In this document: positions 34,311 to 46,875 of the stretch, in pieces
Position numbering within the stretch: position 1 is the first letter of the stretch
How the letters are laid out: the number at the start of each line of letters is the position of its first letter
Assembly: GCA_029448655.1 (NCBI GenBank)
Contig: JACCLO010000017.1
Coordinates: forward strand, 637,867-701,866
Source: Wolfiporia cocos
Taxonomy: Eukaryota; Basidiomycota; Agaricomycetes; Polyporales; Phaeolaceae
Reading direction: 5' to 3'
DNA: 64,000 nt
The notes under the pieces: model-generated
Seen by the model: the letters and a program-made list of their open reading frames with translations, nothing else
Databases searched by the model: none
Told to the model about the DNA's origin: nothing
Program-made: the position numbers and the translations under genes

Positions 34311-36870
34311 CGACAAGAGATCAGGTCCGCGCGGTGCAGGATTTTTTGTCCAAGACAGCCCGATCGCGTCAACGTGCGCGCCGCGACTTTCACTCCCGCG
34401 GCCCGCCCGACGCGTCGCGCTGTGACGTATGTGACCTCTGCGTGACCCGACGCGACTGAAGCACGGCTGGACGTGACGCGATCTGACTTTCAACGCGACT
34501 GCTACTCGAGCTCTTCATTAGCGAAGATATCCTCCGATACATTCATCTCATGGATCTGTCTTCTGCTCGGTATAACGGAACAACTTAGACATGTCTGGGT
34601 CTCGTCTCATAGTGAAACTGAATCTGGGTGTGAGATGGCAGGTCTCTGATCTGCATCCGGCGGTGCAAACACTCTGGTAGCTTGCTGATGTGATCTTGTT
34701 CAATCGCAATCCTCTGGTCTGAGGGATTGTGATTGACTTGAAGGATACTGCTGCGGCCCCCAGGCATTACCCACACCATTTGGCACCTAGCTTGGTTGAA
34801 CTACCTGGCTCTGTTGGCTGCATCTTCACGCATAGATTATTTCGCTCGTATTCTGAACTCTCGGTCGCTTACTATTGGCATCCGCGGTAAGTCATGCGGA
34901 TGCGACCACGCGTCGCAATGACATTGCCCAATTTCATCTTCTCACATCATGGCTGCCAAAAGACAGAACATCGGTAAGTGATGTCCAGGTGCGTGACTGA
35001 TCAGTGCTTCAGCATCTACGAACATAATGTTTTGTAGTGTGCCCACGCGGTGAAAGGTCAGTTCATATTCATCCCAACAACGGTATGACAACCTGCATAG
35101 GCTGGGTACATAGACGGGCCTTTGCGGCCGCTGAGGCTGTCCGGTTTCGATATTAAGCTCTGGCATTCCATTTGGTCTACGAAGGCCGGAGATTGGCCTC
35201 CTCACGCTGCCAAACCCATGCAGTCGCTGGACGTACCATTCTACCGGACTCTGTTTTGGACTCTCGTGGCTTCTACATGGAGAACTGCTCTATTGCCCTC
35301 CAATCGACGGAGCGTACCGCGTGGTCGTCCCCGCTTCGCTTATCTGCTACGTACTACTGTACGGCAGCATACTGTGGCACTAGTTCTCTTCTCCTAGTCC
35401 TACTGCATATAGCTTGACCGCAGAAACTGCTCGGATATGACATCAGTTGTCTAATCAAGCTGGTCAATATCCCTGACATGAACAGCGCTCTGTAGTGGAC
35501 CTGTGACTAAATAGACATGCAGTGCTCTGGTCACCGAACTATTATCCTACGAGTCTCGTGAGATATCCAGGCAGGCATGACGCGCAGCTCATGCATCATT
35601 TGCAGCTTCGGCAGAGTCAACCGAGTTTTCCTCAATTCGGCGGAATGCATCACCCCAAACGTTGAGTTGATCTCGATGCGCTGGCTTGTCCACCTGGATA
35701 CTCTGCGGTCTTATCCGGGTGCGAGCGCACGGCTTCCTGAGCTCTCCAGATTTTTGCCGCCATTCCTTTCTGATACGACCACTCCTGTGTTCGAGAAGTT
35801 CTTCGCTTTGGCAGACCGTAAAGACCACTCAGTACCGGGAGTGGCACTAGTTCGGCCGATTTCTTGTCTTCGTGATGCACCACGCAGGACAGTTTCGAAC
35901 CTTGTATCAAGTCCAGGTGAGCGCTGTATTCGTATTTTCCCATCCGCCCTGGCACAAGATCCGAGAACGTCATACCCGAGGTACAGTCATGCCGCGGTCT
36001 CAGCCCGACCCTCTTGTGTAATGAACATGCTAATCACGACCTCTACTCCCACAACCTGACGTTCGGCCGATGATGCTCGCCTCAATTCCGCAGTTCTCTT
36101 CGATCCAAGGAAGCCCTCGAAGCGCGACGTGGCAACGGTATGCCAAATTGTCGTAATACCGCACAGTCGCCTGCACTGCAGCTGTACGTACGCTGCTCAG
36201 GAGAGAGACCCGAAGCCGCCGGAGTATCTTCGACGCTCGAGTAGCGGACTAGAAGGCGCCTGCACCGCAGACATAGTTCGGCACATCTTATCGTCGTCTT
36301 CACGCTTGGGTGCTTGCTTGGTGAACGGCGACGGCCGTGAATACTGAAACCCGTCGAAGCGCAAGAAAGGCACGTCCGATGAACCCCTGGCGCCGACGGC
36401 CCACCATGGTATTCTTCAGATAGGACTTCGCTTCACCGCGTGGCGGATATGTTGCATACGCGCTATCTGTCGACGCCTGCAGCCGATGCCTGGCTGAACA
36501 GAACACGGCGCAGGGTTCTGTGATGTTCAGATGTCGACCCATGCGCTTGTATGTCCAGTACCAGTACAGCAAAAAACTGTTTGTGACCCGGCAACTGTGA
36601 ATGCTATTTTGAGCATGTTCGATCGGAAGTGCTTGGTCGGATCTCATCCGATACGTTTTGCCAGTACATATCGTCAGGAACCATCTAGGTCGCGGCTCAA
36701 ACCGCTGATCAATCACAATCCCAGTGAGGGCGTTCGAAGGCGCACATATTTTAGGACAATAAAGACATACAAATACCATTATATGGTCACTATCCAGGAT
36801 ATTATGCTATAATACACGGAGCAGAGCAGCAGCTCCATCCACCATCCGAGTCATCAATTGCATTAGCCCT
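34311..36870. other. Long region without a convincing gene
   Basis: It contains a strong hairpin at 34700-34736 (TCAATCGCAATCC / GGATTGTGATTGA). At 34949 an ATG is followed by two exon-like segments (MAAKRQNI with gtaagt) and an open frame at 35122-35397 that I cannot place. A 160-codon plus-strand frame (35577-36059) overlaps a 107-codon minus-strand frame (35973-35650), and a 159-codon minus-strand frame lies at 36779-36300. None shows a known domain. Confidence 0.4.
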
Positions 36871-37826
36871 TTAGTCGAGGCGCTGAGGAAGATTGCCAAC
36901 AGGTAGTGTAAACCAACTCTCCTCCCGAATGAGAAGTTGCGCAGTGCCGACGTAGAACGCGATGAACGCGGTGATAATACCCAACGCGCCTCCCGCCTTC
37001 GTCGTCTCCGCTGCCGTCGAAGATACCATCTCACCTACGTGACCATACGATCAGCTTAGAGGAACAACCCAGATACACAAGGCATTACTAACCAATACCA
37101 AGTAACAGGAAGGTTAGCGACAGGAAGAAGAATAGCGCGACCATGCCAATGTTTCGTCTTAGCGAACCGATGCTGCGCGCAGAGTTAGCTATTGGCGGAT
37201 TTCTACACGTGAACGGCAAACTTACAACAACAGGAAAGTGATTATGAACCACATTAACAAGTATAGCCCAACAGCAGACGCAAATTCGGCCTCGTTGGTG
37301 TAGGCGGCTTGGATCCCCGAGCCGGGGATGAAGATCGTCGCGTACGACATCCAAAATCCGCCGAACATTGAGAAAGCTGTCGGGCAAATATCGGCGTGAG
37401 AATCCTGCTAGCAGTAAACCCAAAAAGGCATGACCGCGCCAGACGCGGCCACCGTGAGGAAAACTCACCAGTGGCACCGAACGTGTTGCCGCTGGCGAAT
37501 TCCCACATTCCCGCAGAGAATTGGGTGACACCACCGACAAAAAGCGCCATCGATACCACCGCGTTCGCGTGATGGATGTCCCGCACGGAGGCATTGATGA
37601 AGGACAGCATGAGAGTTGTCCCTGCAAAGGCGAAAAGACCGCTGCAGAGCACTCAGAATCAGGACCAGCTGGAGCTTATCAAGGGAAAGACAACGAACAG
37701 TGGTCCTGGGTTGCCCAGCTTGCGGAACTGGCCATGGGGCGTGGAGGGACCGAACGCATGGCGGGAGGGGAGAGCGTTCACCTCAGCAATTTCGCTGCTC
37801 TCTGCTTTCTCGAGGTTTGAAGACAT
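36871..37826 (-). CDS. GPR1/FUN34/YaaH-family transporter (acetate/ammonium type)
   Basis: Starts MSSNLEKAESSEI and runs through the family N-terminal motif GNPGPLGLFAFAGTTLML after splicing out an intron that begins in the PL codon. It continues with VSMALFVGGVTQFSAGMWEF, ASGNTFGATG, FGGFWMSYATIFIPGSG and LYLLMWFIITFLLL, and ends with REESWFTLPVGNLPQRLD at 36871. Six membrane helices are expected for the family. At least four short introns separate these blocks. Acetate versus ammonium export cannot be told from sequence alone. Confidence 0.9.
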
Positions 37827-40800
37827 GGCGGATGGATGAACTGGCTCTGCGGGGACGACGAGAGGTGGAGAGAGGGTCCAAAAGACGAGGAACGCGACAA
37901 GTCAGAGCGTGCCTTTTAGCAAGGCGCTTACCTAAGCATTTTGCCCATTCGGGATATGGTTGCAGGCGACGCGACTTCTCAGATGACCCCAGATTGATGA
38001 CCCCGCATGGGTAAAAGTTTACTGGTTGCCGCTAGGTCCAGCTCGGGGTGATCCACATCATCAAATGATAGGCCATCGCGAGGGATCCGCCCCAGCTGAG
38101 GCCCCAATGACTAGACAGATGACCGACCTGAGGCATGGAAAAATAGTTTTTTCGGAATAGTTGAGCGTCGACAAGGTCCACATACCCCAGTGGCACGCCG
38201 ATGGGAACGGGCCGTCACCGACATCGCGTTGAGTAGACTGCACCCGAGGTGTAAGCGGCGGGCGTTATTCACCGCGCGGTCCGATCGTACGAGCCCTAGT
38301 CCGACTCAGCACAGCCGACACCGGTCATTGGACGGCGATTACACCACACCCTTGAAAATTGCACGCGCCCGTCGAGCATTAGCAAGTGTCTGACACAGGG
38401 CAGAAGTGGGCCGCAGACTCCAGAAGCTGACGGTGGAAGTGACCAGAAGCGTTCCAGTGATACACGCCGTGCCCAGAGCGCAGAGCTGGTGCAGCGTCGC
38501 AGACTATGTGTACGAGGTCGGCGAGTGTCTCTAACCGAGGCGCTAGAGGGCCTCGTACACATTGCCGGCCCACATACATAGAACGAGGTCGACTGAAAGA
38601 GCCAGAGTACTGTTGGGATCGGCAATGCAAGGGACGACGGGGGTTACCATAGACCGAAAGCGATGAACTTCGCCATCTCGGTAGATATAGAAACAGCAGC
38701 CAAGCCTTTGGCTGAATGGTAGAAGGATCGGTGCCATCAGGTGTCGCAACTCGCTGACTGAGACCACAAAGGTGGTGGTAATCGTAGCAGCATGCCGGTG
38801 TTCCGCCAGGTGAGGATGAGGAAGGCGGACGGAGTGATCCATAGCGATCCTCCGGGGCTATAAGAGGTGCGGGGATAAAGCGGGCGAGGCTACCGCAGCT
38901 TTATAGGGCGCACCTCGTTTATGACAATCAGGACCATCTCCGCGCTCGACCTCCTGACCCAGCATGACACGCTCTCCGTATAATTCCTATCGTGATGAAC
39001 AGTATCCGGCACTGAAATGCCAATAGGAGGAGGTGATAGCCGCTGCGCCTGTTCACCGCAGTTCCCGTTTAGAATTTCGAGGAGGAAGCAGATGACCACC
39101 CTCGCCAATGGGGCTTCTGTTCCTGAAGCCAGACTCGACGAAGACAGTACACGCGCGGCACATTGACGCGACAGAGTGTAAGACGGAGGCGTGTGGTGTC
39201 CAGCGCCGTACGCATTAGGCAGACTCGGAACAAAACCATGATAGCACTTCCTCGGGCAGATAGAGACCTTTGCAGCTCCTTTGAATTGAGTGACTGTTTG
39301 AGGATTGTGCGACACAGAATCCGAGATGAAGTTCTTCTGCCGCCGAGCTCTTGACGCCGGCTTGACCTATTATAAGATCAACGACAGCAGCGCGGCCCAG
39401 CTCGCTGCGCAATCGGTCGAGCAACAGGACCCACGGAGAAGACTTCAAAGGCACATCAGGATACTGGGGGCAAGAGGAGGGAGACCCGAGTGCCTCTTCC
39501 CACCCACCCTTATATCAATATGGTGCAATTCTCGGCCGATACGGGATGCGGCTTCGAGTTTACCGGGAACGAGGGATCTGTCCACTCGCAGGGCGTTACG
39601 AGCTATGGCAGCCACCGGGACTCGGGGTAACCGGTTGGCGGGGTGGGAAACAGCTGGGCTTATGTAAGTCAGGCGCGAGCGACCCCGGCGCGCCACCCTT
39701 TCCGAGTCTTCCCGAGGCGCCCAGGCTCTAGCACCAGGAATCCGTTGGTCAAGTGAGCATTGTTAAATTCTGAATCCGTTACGGCTTGTGAGCTTGGATA
39801 CTATAATGCAGGTGATATCGCGCGGTAGTTGTTCGTGACAGTCCCGGCGGAAGACCAAGTTATAACCCTACCGATAGGCTATTGTTAGCACCGAAGGCTC
39901 ACCTTCCTAGTACTACAGATCTCCCAGTGGTGCAAGTTCGCGCCGGGTTGACGCCATTCCTTGGTGGGGCGCGCGTGTTCATTCCTTGCATCGAGTGGGA
40001 AGATATATATGTTTAACGACGGAGGGCCGAAGGCGTTCATCCTGATCGCGTACGATAGGCGCTCATGAGCGGGAAGCCGCCTTGCGAGCCGTTGATGGAC
40101 GAACAAGTCAAAGTGATATTGGAAGTTGATTCCGTCACGCTGCCTGTGAGACCGCGAGTCTAATTGGAAACATACCTTCATCACCCGGGACGCCGCACGG
40201 AGGCACGTTGAACTGTGTTCCGTCGTGAATAGTCGTCTATAGCAGGAAATTGGCAGAGGTCCACAAGAGGCGTTTTGTAGCAGAGATATTGCTCCTGCAT
40301 GTTTGTCTTCTAAATGCTGCAGGTCCTCGGAAGGTTGCAGCAGATCAAACCGGTCGCCACAGCGAAAGAGGGGGAACCACCAGACGATGAGAACTTGGGT
40401 AATAGTTTACGCCGATGGGCGGGAGCCGCTGAAGCGCAGTGCACTACCAGCTCTCCTACGACCAAACCCGCCCTATGTCAGTCATAGACCTTTTAAACTG
40501 ACATCAAGGTAATCATTTGCACTTGCGCGTCGGGTTCAGGAACTATGATGCAGTTTCGCCCCAGGATGGGTCGTTGTGGAAAATCCTGCAAACTTGCTGT
40601 TACATTCCATGAGTAATCTAAGATTTAAGTAAGGAAGTTGACTACCTTAGAGGACTGGATGATCCATCATGCTCGACGTTACCACGCGAAGCCGCACACT
40701 CAAAAGCTCGTCATGGATCGTGGCTCAAGAATGATCGCTAATGCTGAAAATATAGCAGCGGAGCATAAGCGACCTCTTGGCGTCTACAGTGGACGGGCTC

Positions 40801-41417
40801 GAGTCAGGTGGATGTGCAGAACTAAGGCAGAATCAAGGATATGCGGCGTATCTCGACCAGTGGCACCCGAGAAATCCCGAGGCGTTTCGGACCATATTTG
40901 GCAGGAGAACCGAGTCATCAATTTCATATTAGCCACAGATCCTCCGACTCGAGCCTGCCTGCAGCATTCTGCTATGCTATTACTCTGAGTTTCTGAGCAA
41001 GTGACAGTCCACGGTGTATGATCTGTACTGGATTACACAATTGTGCTCTGCGCTCTACGGCTCGGATATCCCGCGCGGAGGTCGACTCCGTGCCGTTAAT
41101 CCATCTGGAACTATAGAAGGAGCAGGCCTTTTGATTCACCAGTAGACTACTTTTAGGTGCGATATACCGTCTTATCGGGAGCTTTCGCTTACTTGCGGAC
41201 TGCCTGATGGACGGCTGTACTGTCAGTCCAAAGCTGGAGACTACTCCTCGAGCACGATCTTCATCCGGCTACCGAGCGTCGCACTGAATCGCGTCAAGGA
41301 GTATCCTCGCAGATCGCGATCTTTCGACGAGCCGTCTTGGTGACCGCGTGCAGCCACCGGTCACACGGCCAACGTGCATACACACTCGTCCACAACACAA
41401 ACCGAGAATCATTAATC
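37827..41417. other. Gene-poor stretch of 3.6 kb
   Basis: There are many short frames on both strands (for example minus 38842-38543, minus 39315-38890, plus 39305-39667) but none has recognisable domains, and I could not join them by plausible introns. The minus strand near 38500-38350 has a hydrophobic stretch (LGTACITGTLLVTSTVSFW) that could be a relic of a membrane protein. Confidence 0.4.
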
Positions 41418-42399
<982 letters not shown>

Positions 42400-43655
42400 G
42401 TGTGACCGGAGAGAAAGGGCATAGCTCGTTTTGTCGACCCTTGATGCTCGTCGTGCTCATGTGTTCGTGCACATGAGTCGCGAATTACGAATGAAAGTGC
42501 ATCATCGCGAGGATGTCAAATGGCTAGTGGCCCCATAATGCTGGATGGCTCCCTCGTTTCTCTGTAAGCAAGTGAATTTTAGTGTATGGTTCTGAACTCC
42601 ACTTACCGACACAGCTGTATTGACAGTCGCATTGACAAAGCTGGTGTCCGGTGCAGCTGCGAGAGGCTTGCAAGGTCACGCTCCGGGGCAATGGGCCGGG
42701 CATCAACGGAGCAATTTTTGATAGCAAGCTTTGTGCCCGCGGCTATCGGGAAGCATCGCTCTTCGCCGAAGAGATGCCATGAGCATCGCATCACATCGAT
42801 GGCGGATGGTCGCACACAATCAAAGGCAACGAGATCGGAGACTGCGCCACGCCGTATGGAACTATATCGAGAGGATGGATTCGATTGAGCTCAAAGCGCG
42901 TAGGTTGCATGCTTTGTCGACATTGAAATATTGACGTCCCAAGTGGCCCGACCATCGATATTATTCGGCGGGGAAGACAAGCGTAGCCGAGCGCACGGTC
43001 GGATGCATGCCGTGCTGTACCTTCTGATTGTATGGCCGCAAAGTCCAGATATAGAATGAATTCGTCCTCGTCGCTATTTCCGATCAACAATGCGACGATT
43101 ATGGCAAGTCAGTAGCCATATGAGGCATAGATCGTACACGTGAGAACACCTATCCATTTCCCACTTGGCGCGGGGCCCCGCATCGGTTAGGTCCAAGCGG
43201 TCCATGCCCGTAGGTCCCGGTCAACCTCCACGCCCGGGCTAGAGCTCGACCAAGTGTTTCATCTGTACTCGGGGTGGACAGCTCAATGGTCGGGGACAAT
43301 CACGAGAAGGAATCGCAGAGAACCACCGGCGGAGGTCGCCATCGTGGCGAATCGTGGGTGCACGCACCAGAGTGAAATCTCTGATGCTGACGAGCAGTTG
43401 CCGGTTGGAGAAAACTCGACCCGAAAAAGGATTGAAATCTGATTCATCGGTCTGGCGGTACTGGCCAGGTGATCACGGCAAAAGCCCCGGAATCGCTGGG
43501 ACAATGGGGGAGCGAGCGGATGACCTGCTCCTAATTGCCACACTGTTTCCGGGAGATAGCTGCGGAACGCCTTGGGAATCCGTGCAGTTATAAGTACCTC
43601 ACCGCACAGATGACGTGCACTGCGCATTCCCATACCCCACTCATCGCCGACCGCC
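42400..43655. other. Intergenic region
   Basis: There are short open frames only, no domain and no RNA gene recognised. The last 100 bp before 43656 serve as the aldehyde dehydrogenase promoter. Confidence 0.4.
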
Positions 43656-45459
43656 ATGCCTTCCACCTTCACGCACCAGTTCAACACCCCCGTCTTCAAG
43701 GGCGACGTCGAGTTTTCGACTGGCCTCTACATCGACGGTAAATACCACGACGGCTCGACCCGGCGCACGATCGAGTATGTCATCTTACGGAGTTCCGGGA
43801 TCGTTAACTGATCCCGCACGCAGTGTCATCAACCCCTCGACAGGAAAGCTTATCACGCAAATCTCGGAGGGTACCCCAGATGATATCGACATCGCCGTCA
43901 AGGCTGCGCATCATGCGTTCAACACTACATGGGGGTTGAACGCGTCAGGGCGGGAACGAGGGAACCTCATTTTGAAGCTGGCACAGCTGATGGAGGACAA
44001 CATCGACGCGATCTCGGCGGTAGAGGCTCTCGACAACGGCAAGACCTTCTCGTGGGCCAAGAGCGATGTCGAGTCTGTGATCTCCTGCTTCCGGTACTAT
44101 GGTGGCTGGGCGGACAAGATCCAGGGCAAGACCATCGAGACTTCGCAGGCTCAGCTCGTCTACACACGGCATGAGCCCATCGGTGTCGTCGGCCAGATCA
44201 TCCCATGGAACTTCCCATGTGAGGTCATATCTTCGTTCCCGTGCGCTGATACTGACGTCACTTCCAGTGTTGATGCTCGCGTGGAAAGTTGCCCCCGCAC
44301 TCGCAACCGGCAACACGATCATCTTGAAGCCGTCCGAGTTTACGCCTTTGTCGGCGCTCTACTTCGCAAAACTCTTCAATGAAGTGGGCTTCCCAGCAGG
44401 TGTCCTCAACATCGTCAACGGATATGGCAGCACCGTGGGTCAAGCAATCGCCGAGCACATGGACATCGAAAAGGTATGCAATCGGGGCAGTCTGTGTCTG
44501 GCTTTGCTGACAAGAGGGACTGCATAGGTCGCCTTCACTGGAAGCACGCTCGTCGGCCGCAAGATCATGGAAGCCGCAGCCAAGTCAAATCTCAAGAACG
44601 TGACGCTCGAGCTCGGCGGAAAGAGCCCAAACATCATCTTCGACGACGCCAACATGGAGGATGCCGTCAAATGGGCTGCGTTCGGTATTTAGTACGTAGT
44701 GCCGCGTGCGAGACCGAGATTGAGGTTGACCGGCTGGGAATAGCTACAACCACGGCCAAACTTGCTGTGCTGGTTCAAGAATCTTCGTGCACGAGAAGAT
44801 CTACGACGAGTTCTTGCACAAGTTCACCGAGTTCACCAAGTCGGTCAAGGTCGGCGATCCCTTCGAGCCCGATAACTTCCAAGGCCCACAAGTCTCAGAA
44901 GTCCAGTACGAGGTACGCCTTCGCATCTGGGTGTCCGCGAGGAGTGACTGATTCCGCGCCCGCAGCGCATCATGGGCTACATCCAGTCCGGCAAGGAGGA
45001 GGGTGCGACGCTGCACCACGGCGGCCAGCGCATCGGCGACTCGGGCTACTTCATCCAGCCGACGATCTTCACGGACGTCAAGCCGCACATGCGGATCGTG
45101 AAGGAGGAGATCTTCGGTCCGGTCGGCGTCGTGATCAAGTTCAAGGACGAAGACGACATCATCACAATGGCGAACGACACGGTGTACGGCCTTGCGTCCG
45201 CCGTCTTCACGCGCGACATCAACCGCGCGATCGACATCTCCAACAGGCTCAAGGCGGGAACCGTATGGGTCAACTGCGTGAACACGCTCAACCCGGCCGT
45301 GCCCTTCGGTGGCTACAAGCAGTCTGGTATCGGCCGTGAGCTCGGCGAATACGCCCTTGCGAAGTGAGTGGTTTCTTGGGCTGTAGACGCGCTGGTCCTG
45401 ACGAGCCTTGCAGCTACACCCACGTCAAGGCCGTCCAGGTGAATGTCAACATGAAGTAG
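43656..45459 (+). CDS. Aldehyde dehydrogenase (NAD(P)+), 7 exons
   Basis: Oxidises aldehydes to acids. Exons 43656-43774, 43824-44218, 44268-44473, 44528-44691, 44744-44912, 44966-45363, 45414-45459 give 498 residues, usual for the family. Motifs: [60 protein letters not shown] (nucleotide fold), [10 protein letters not shown] (general-base Glu), GQTCCAG (nucleophilic Cys) and KEEIFGPV. No targeting peptide is evident, so a cytosolic enzyme of the ALDH1/2-like fungal group is likely. Substrate is unknown; acetaldehyde is the common one. Confidence 0.95.
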
Positions 45460-46875
45460 GGCAGAATGACAAGTGTGGCAGTTTATTGCATATGTATCTA
45501 TAGTGACATGTTGTGAATGTATGATAAGCATACCAAAAGGGCGACGATCTTGTCGTTTGCATGTTGGACGCATGTGAGTGTGGACATCAGCTATCCATCG
45601 GCGCTGCCGGAGTGCACCCTTCAGGGCGAGTGTGCCCACGTTGTTCGATCAGGGTGCTCCCAATTTGGCGGGAAGGATGCATTGAGCAATGAGTGGACGT
45701 CAGATACGTATTGGGTGCCACGCCAAGGAGGGACGCGTATGTTGCTCGAACGACACATGCATTCACATACCTTCCTGAGCATACATTTAGGGGGATTTAG
45801 GGGGAACAGACGTGAAATTCGAAGGTGGAGTGGGTGACGTTTGTAATATCTGAAGCTAGCCAGGAAACTGCTGGTCCCTGCACTAGATGCAGCGGCGGGA
45901 CCGCTGGTCAGAACATATTCGGAGGTATTCCCTGATTGATGTGACTGGATAGTTCTGATACGGCCTGACGTGCGCATATTACTCACCAAGCCATTTGCAC
46001 CCTCGCCTGTAATTGACCGCTGATTTCGGTGGCCTTCACCGGGTGCGGATTCCGATTCCCAAGTGCGGTTTCAACGAGGGCAAAGCGAGGCCTTCAAATA
46101 CTCGTGCTTGTTGGGGTTCTAGCCGAGAATCGCACCCTCGATCTTATATACTCAGCGCCCACTGACGACCAGGCAGCCGAATTCAATGGGTGTTGAATGC
46201 AAATCAAAGGACACGCTGCCTGCATCCTTGATGCGAACTCGAGCCCGTTGTCAATCACTTGACTGCTTGAGAACCTGAGAAGCATCCACAGCCAGCTGAA
46301 GAATGACCATATCGGCACGTCATATACGTGGAGGGGAACCGCATTGAATGCTTCCGAGTCCCACGAACCGGCGGTTCTGAGCTGCACACGCCTTCATAAT
46401 GATACAATGTATGGATGTATGAGCGAAAAACAAGCTCGACGCACCGTCTGACTGGCTAGGGTCGTCCCTGGCTGCTCTCGACCGCGCGACTAGAAGTGAT
46501 AGGCACAGAGAACTGGGTCGGGTGGGATTAATGCTATCCGAAGACTTATCAGCGTATCCATAGATCGTCTCAGGCCACATGGGGTCGTGAGCAACGAATG
46601 TGATGTGGTTTGATCAACGACGGCGGCACTGAGCCTCTCGACCTGAGCTGGCCAATGCGGAGAGGTCTACGGCCCTACAGCGACCGTCGTCTAGCAGACT
46701 GCGGCCGGCCACTCGACGTTTTATGTACAAGAGACTGCTTTGATGCTTGAAGCTTTGATTGACACAACAAAGACCGAAGCAAGAGGTGAGAAAGACTTCG
46801 GAAATAGGGCCGCCGTAGCACACTAGCCTGCGCGGGGCGCAATCCAAATACACCCCTCTCTGCCCGACGACCACG
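45460..46875. other. Intergenic region
   Basis: No gene is supported. Short frames on both strands lack domains and splice structure. Confidence 0.4.

Noticed and set aside
35577..36059. 160-codon plus-strand frame as a gene
   Set aside because: No domain, overlaps an equally open minus-strand frame, and no splice or promoter support. Kept only as a note in the gap entry.
36300..36779. 159-codon minus-strand frame as a gene
   Set aside because: Composition not protein-like (scattered Cys, His, Arg), no recognisable domain and no neighbouring exons.
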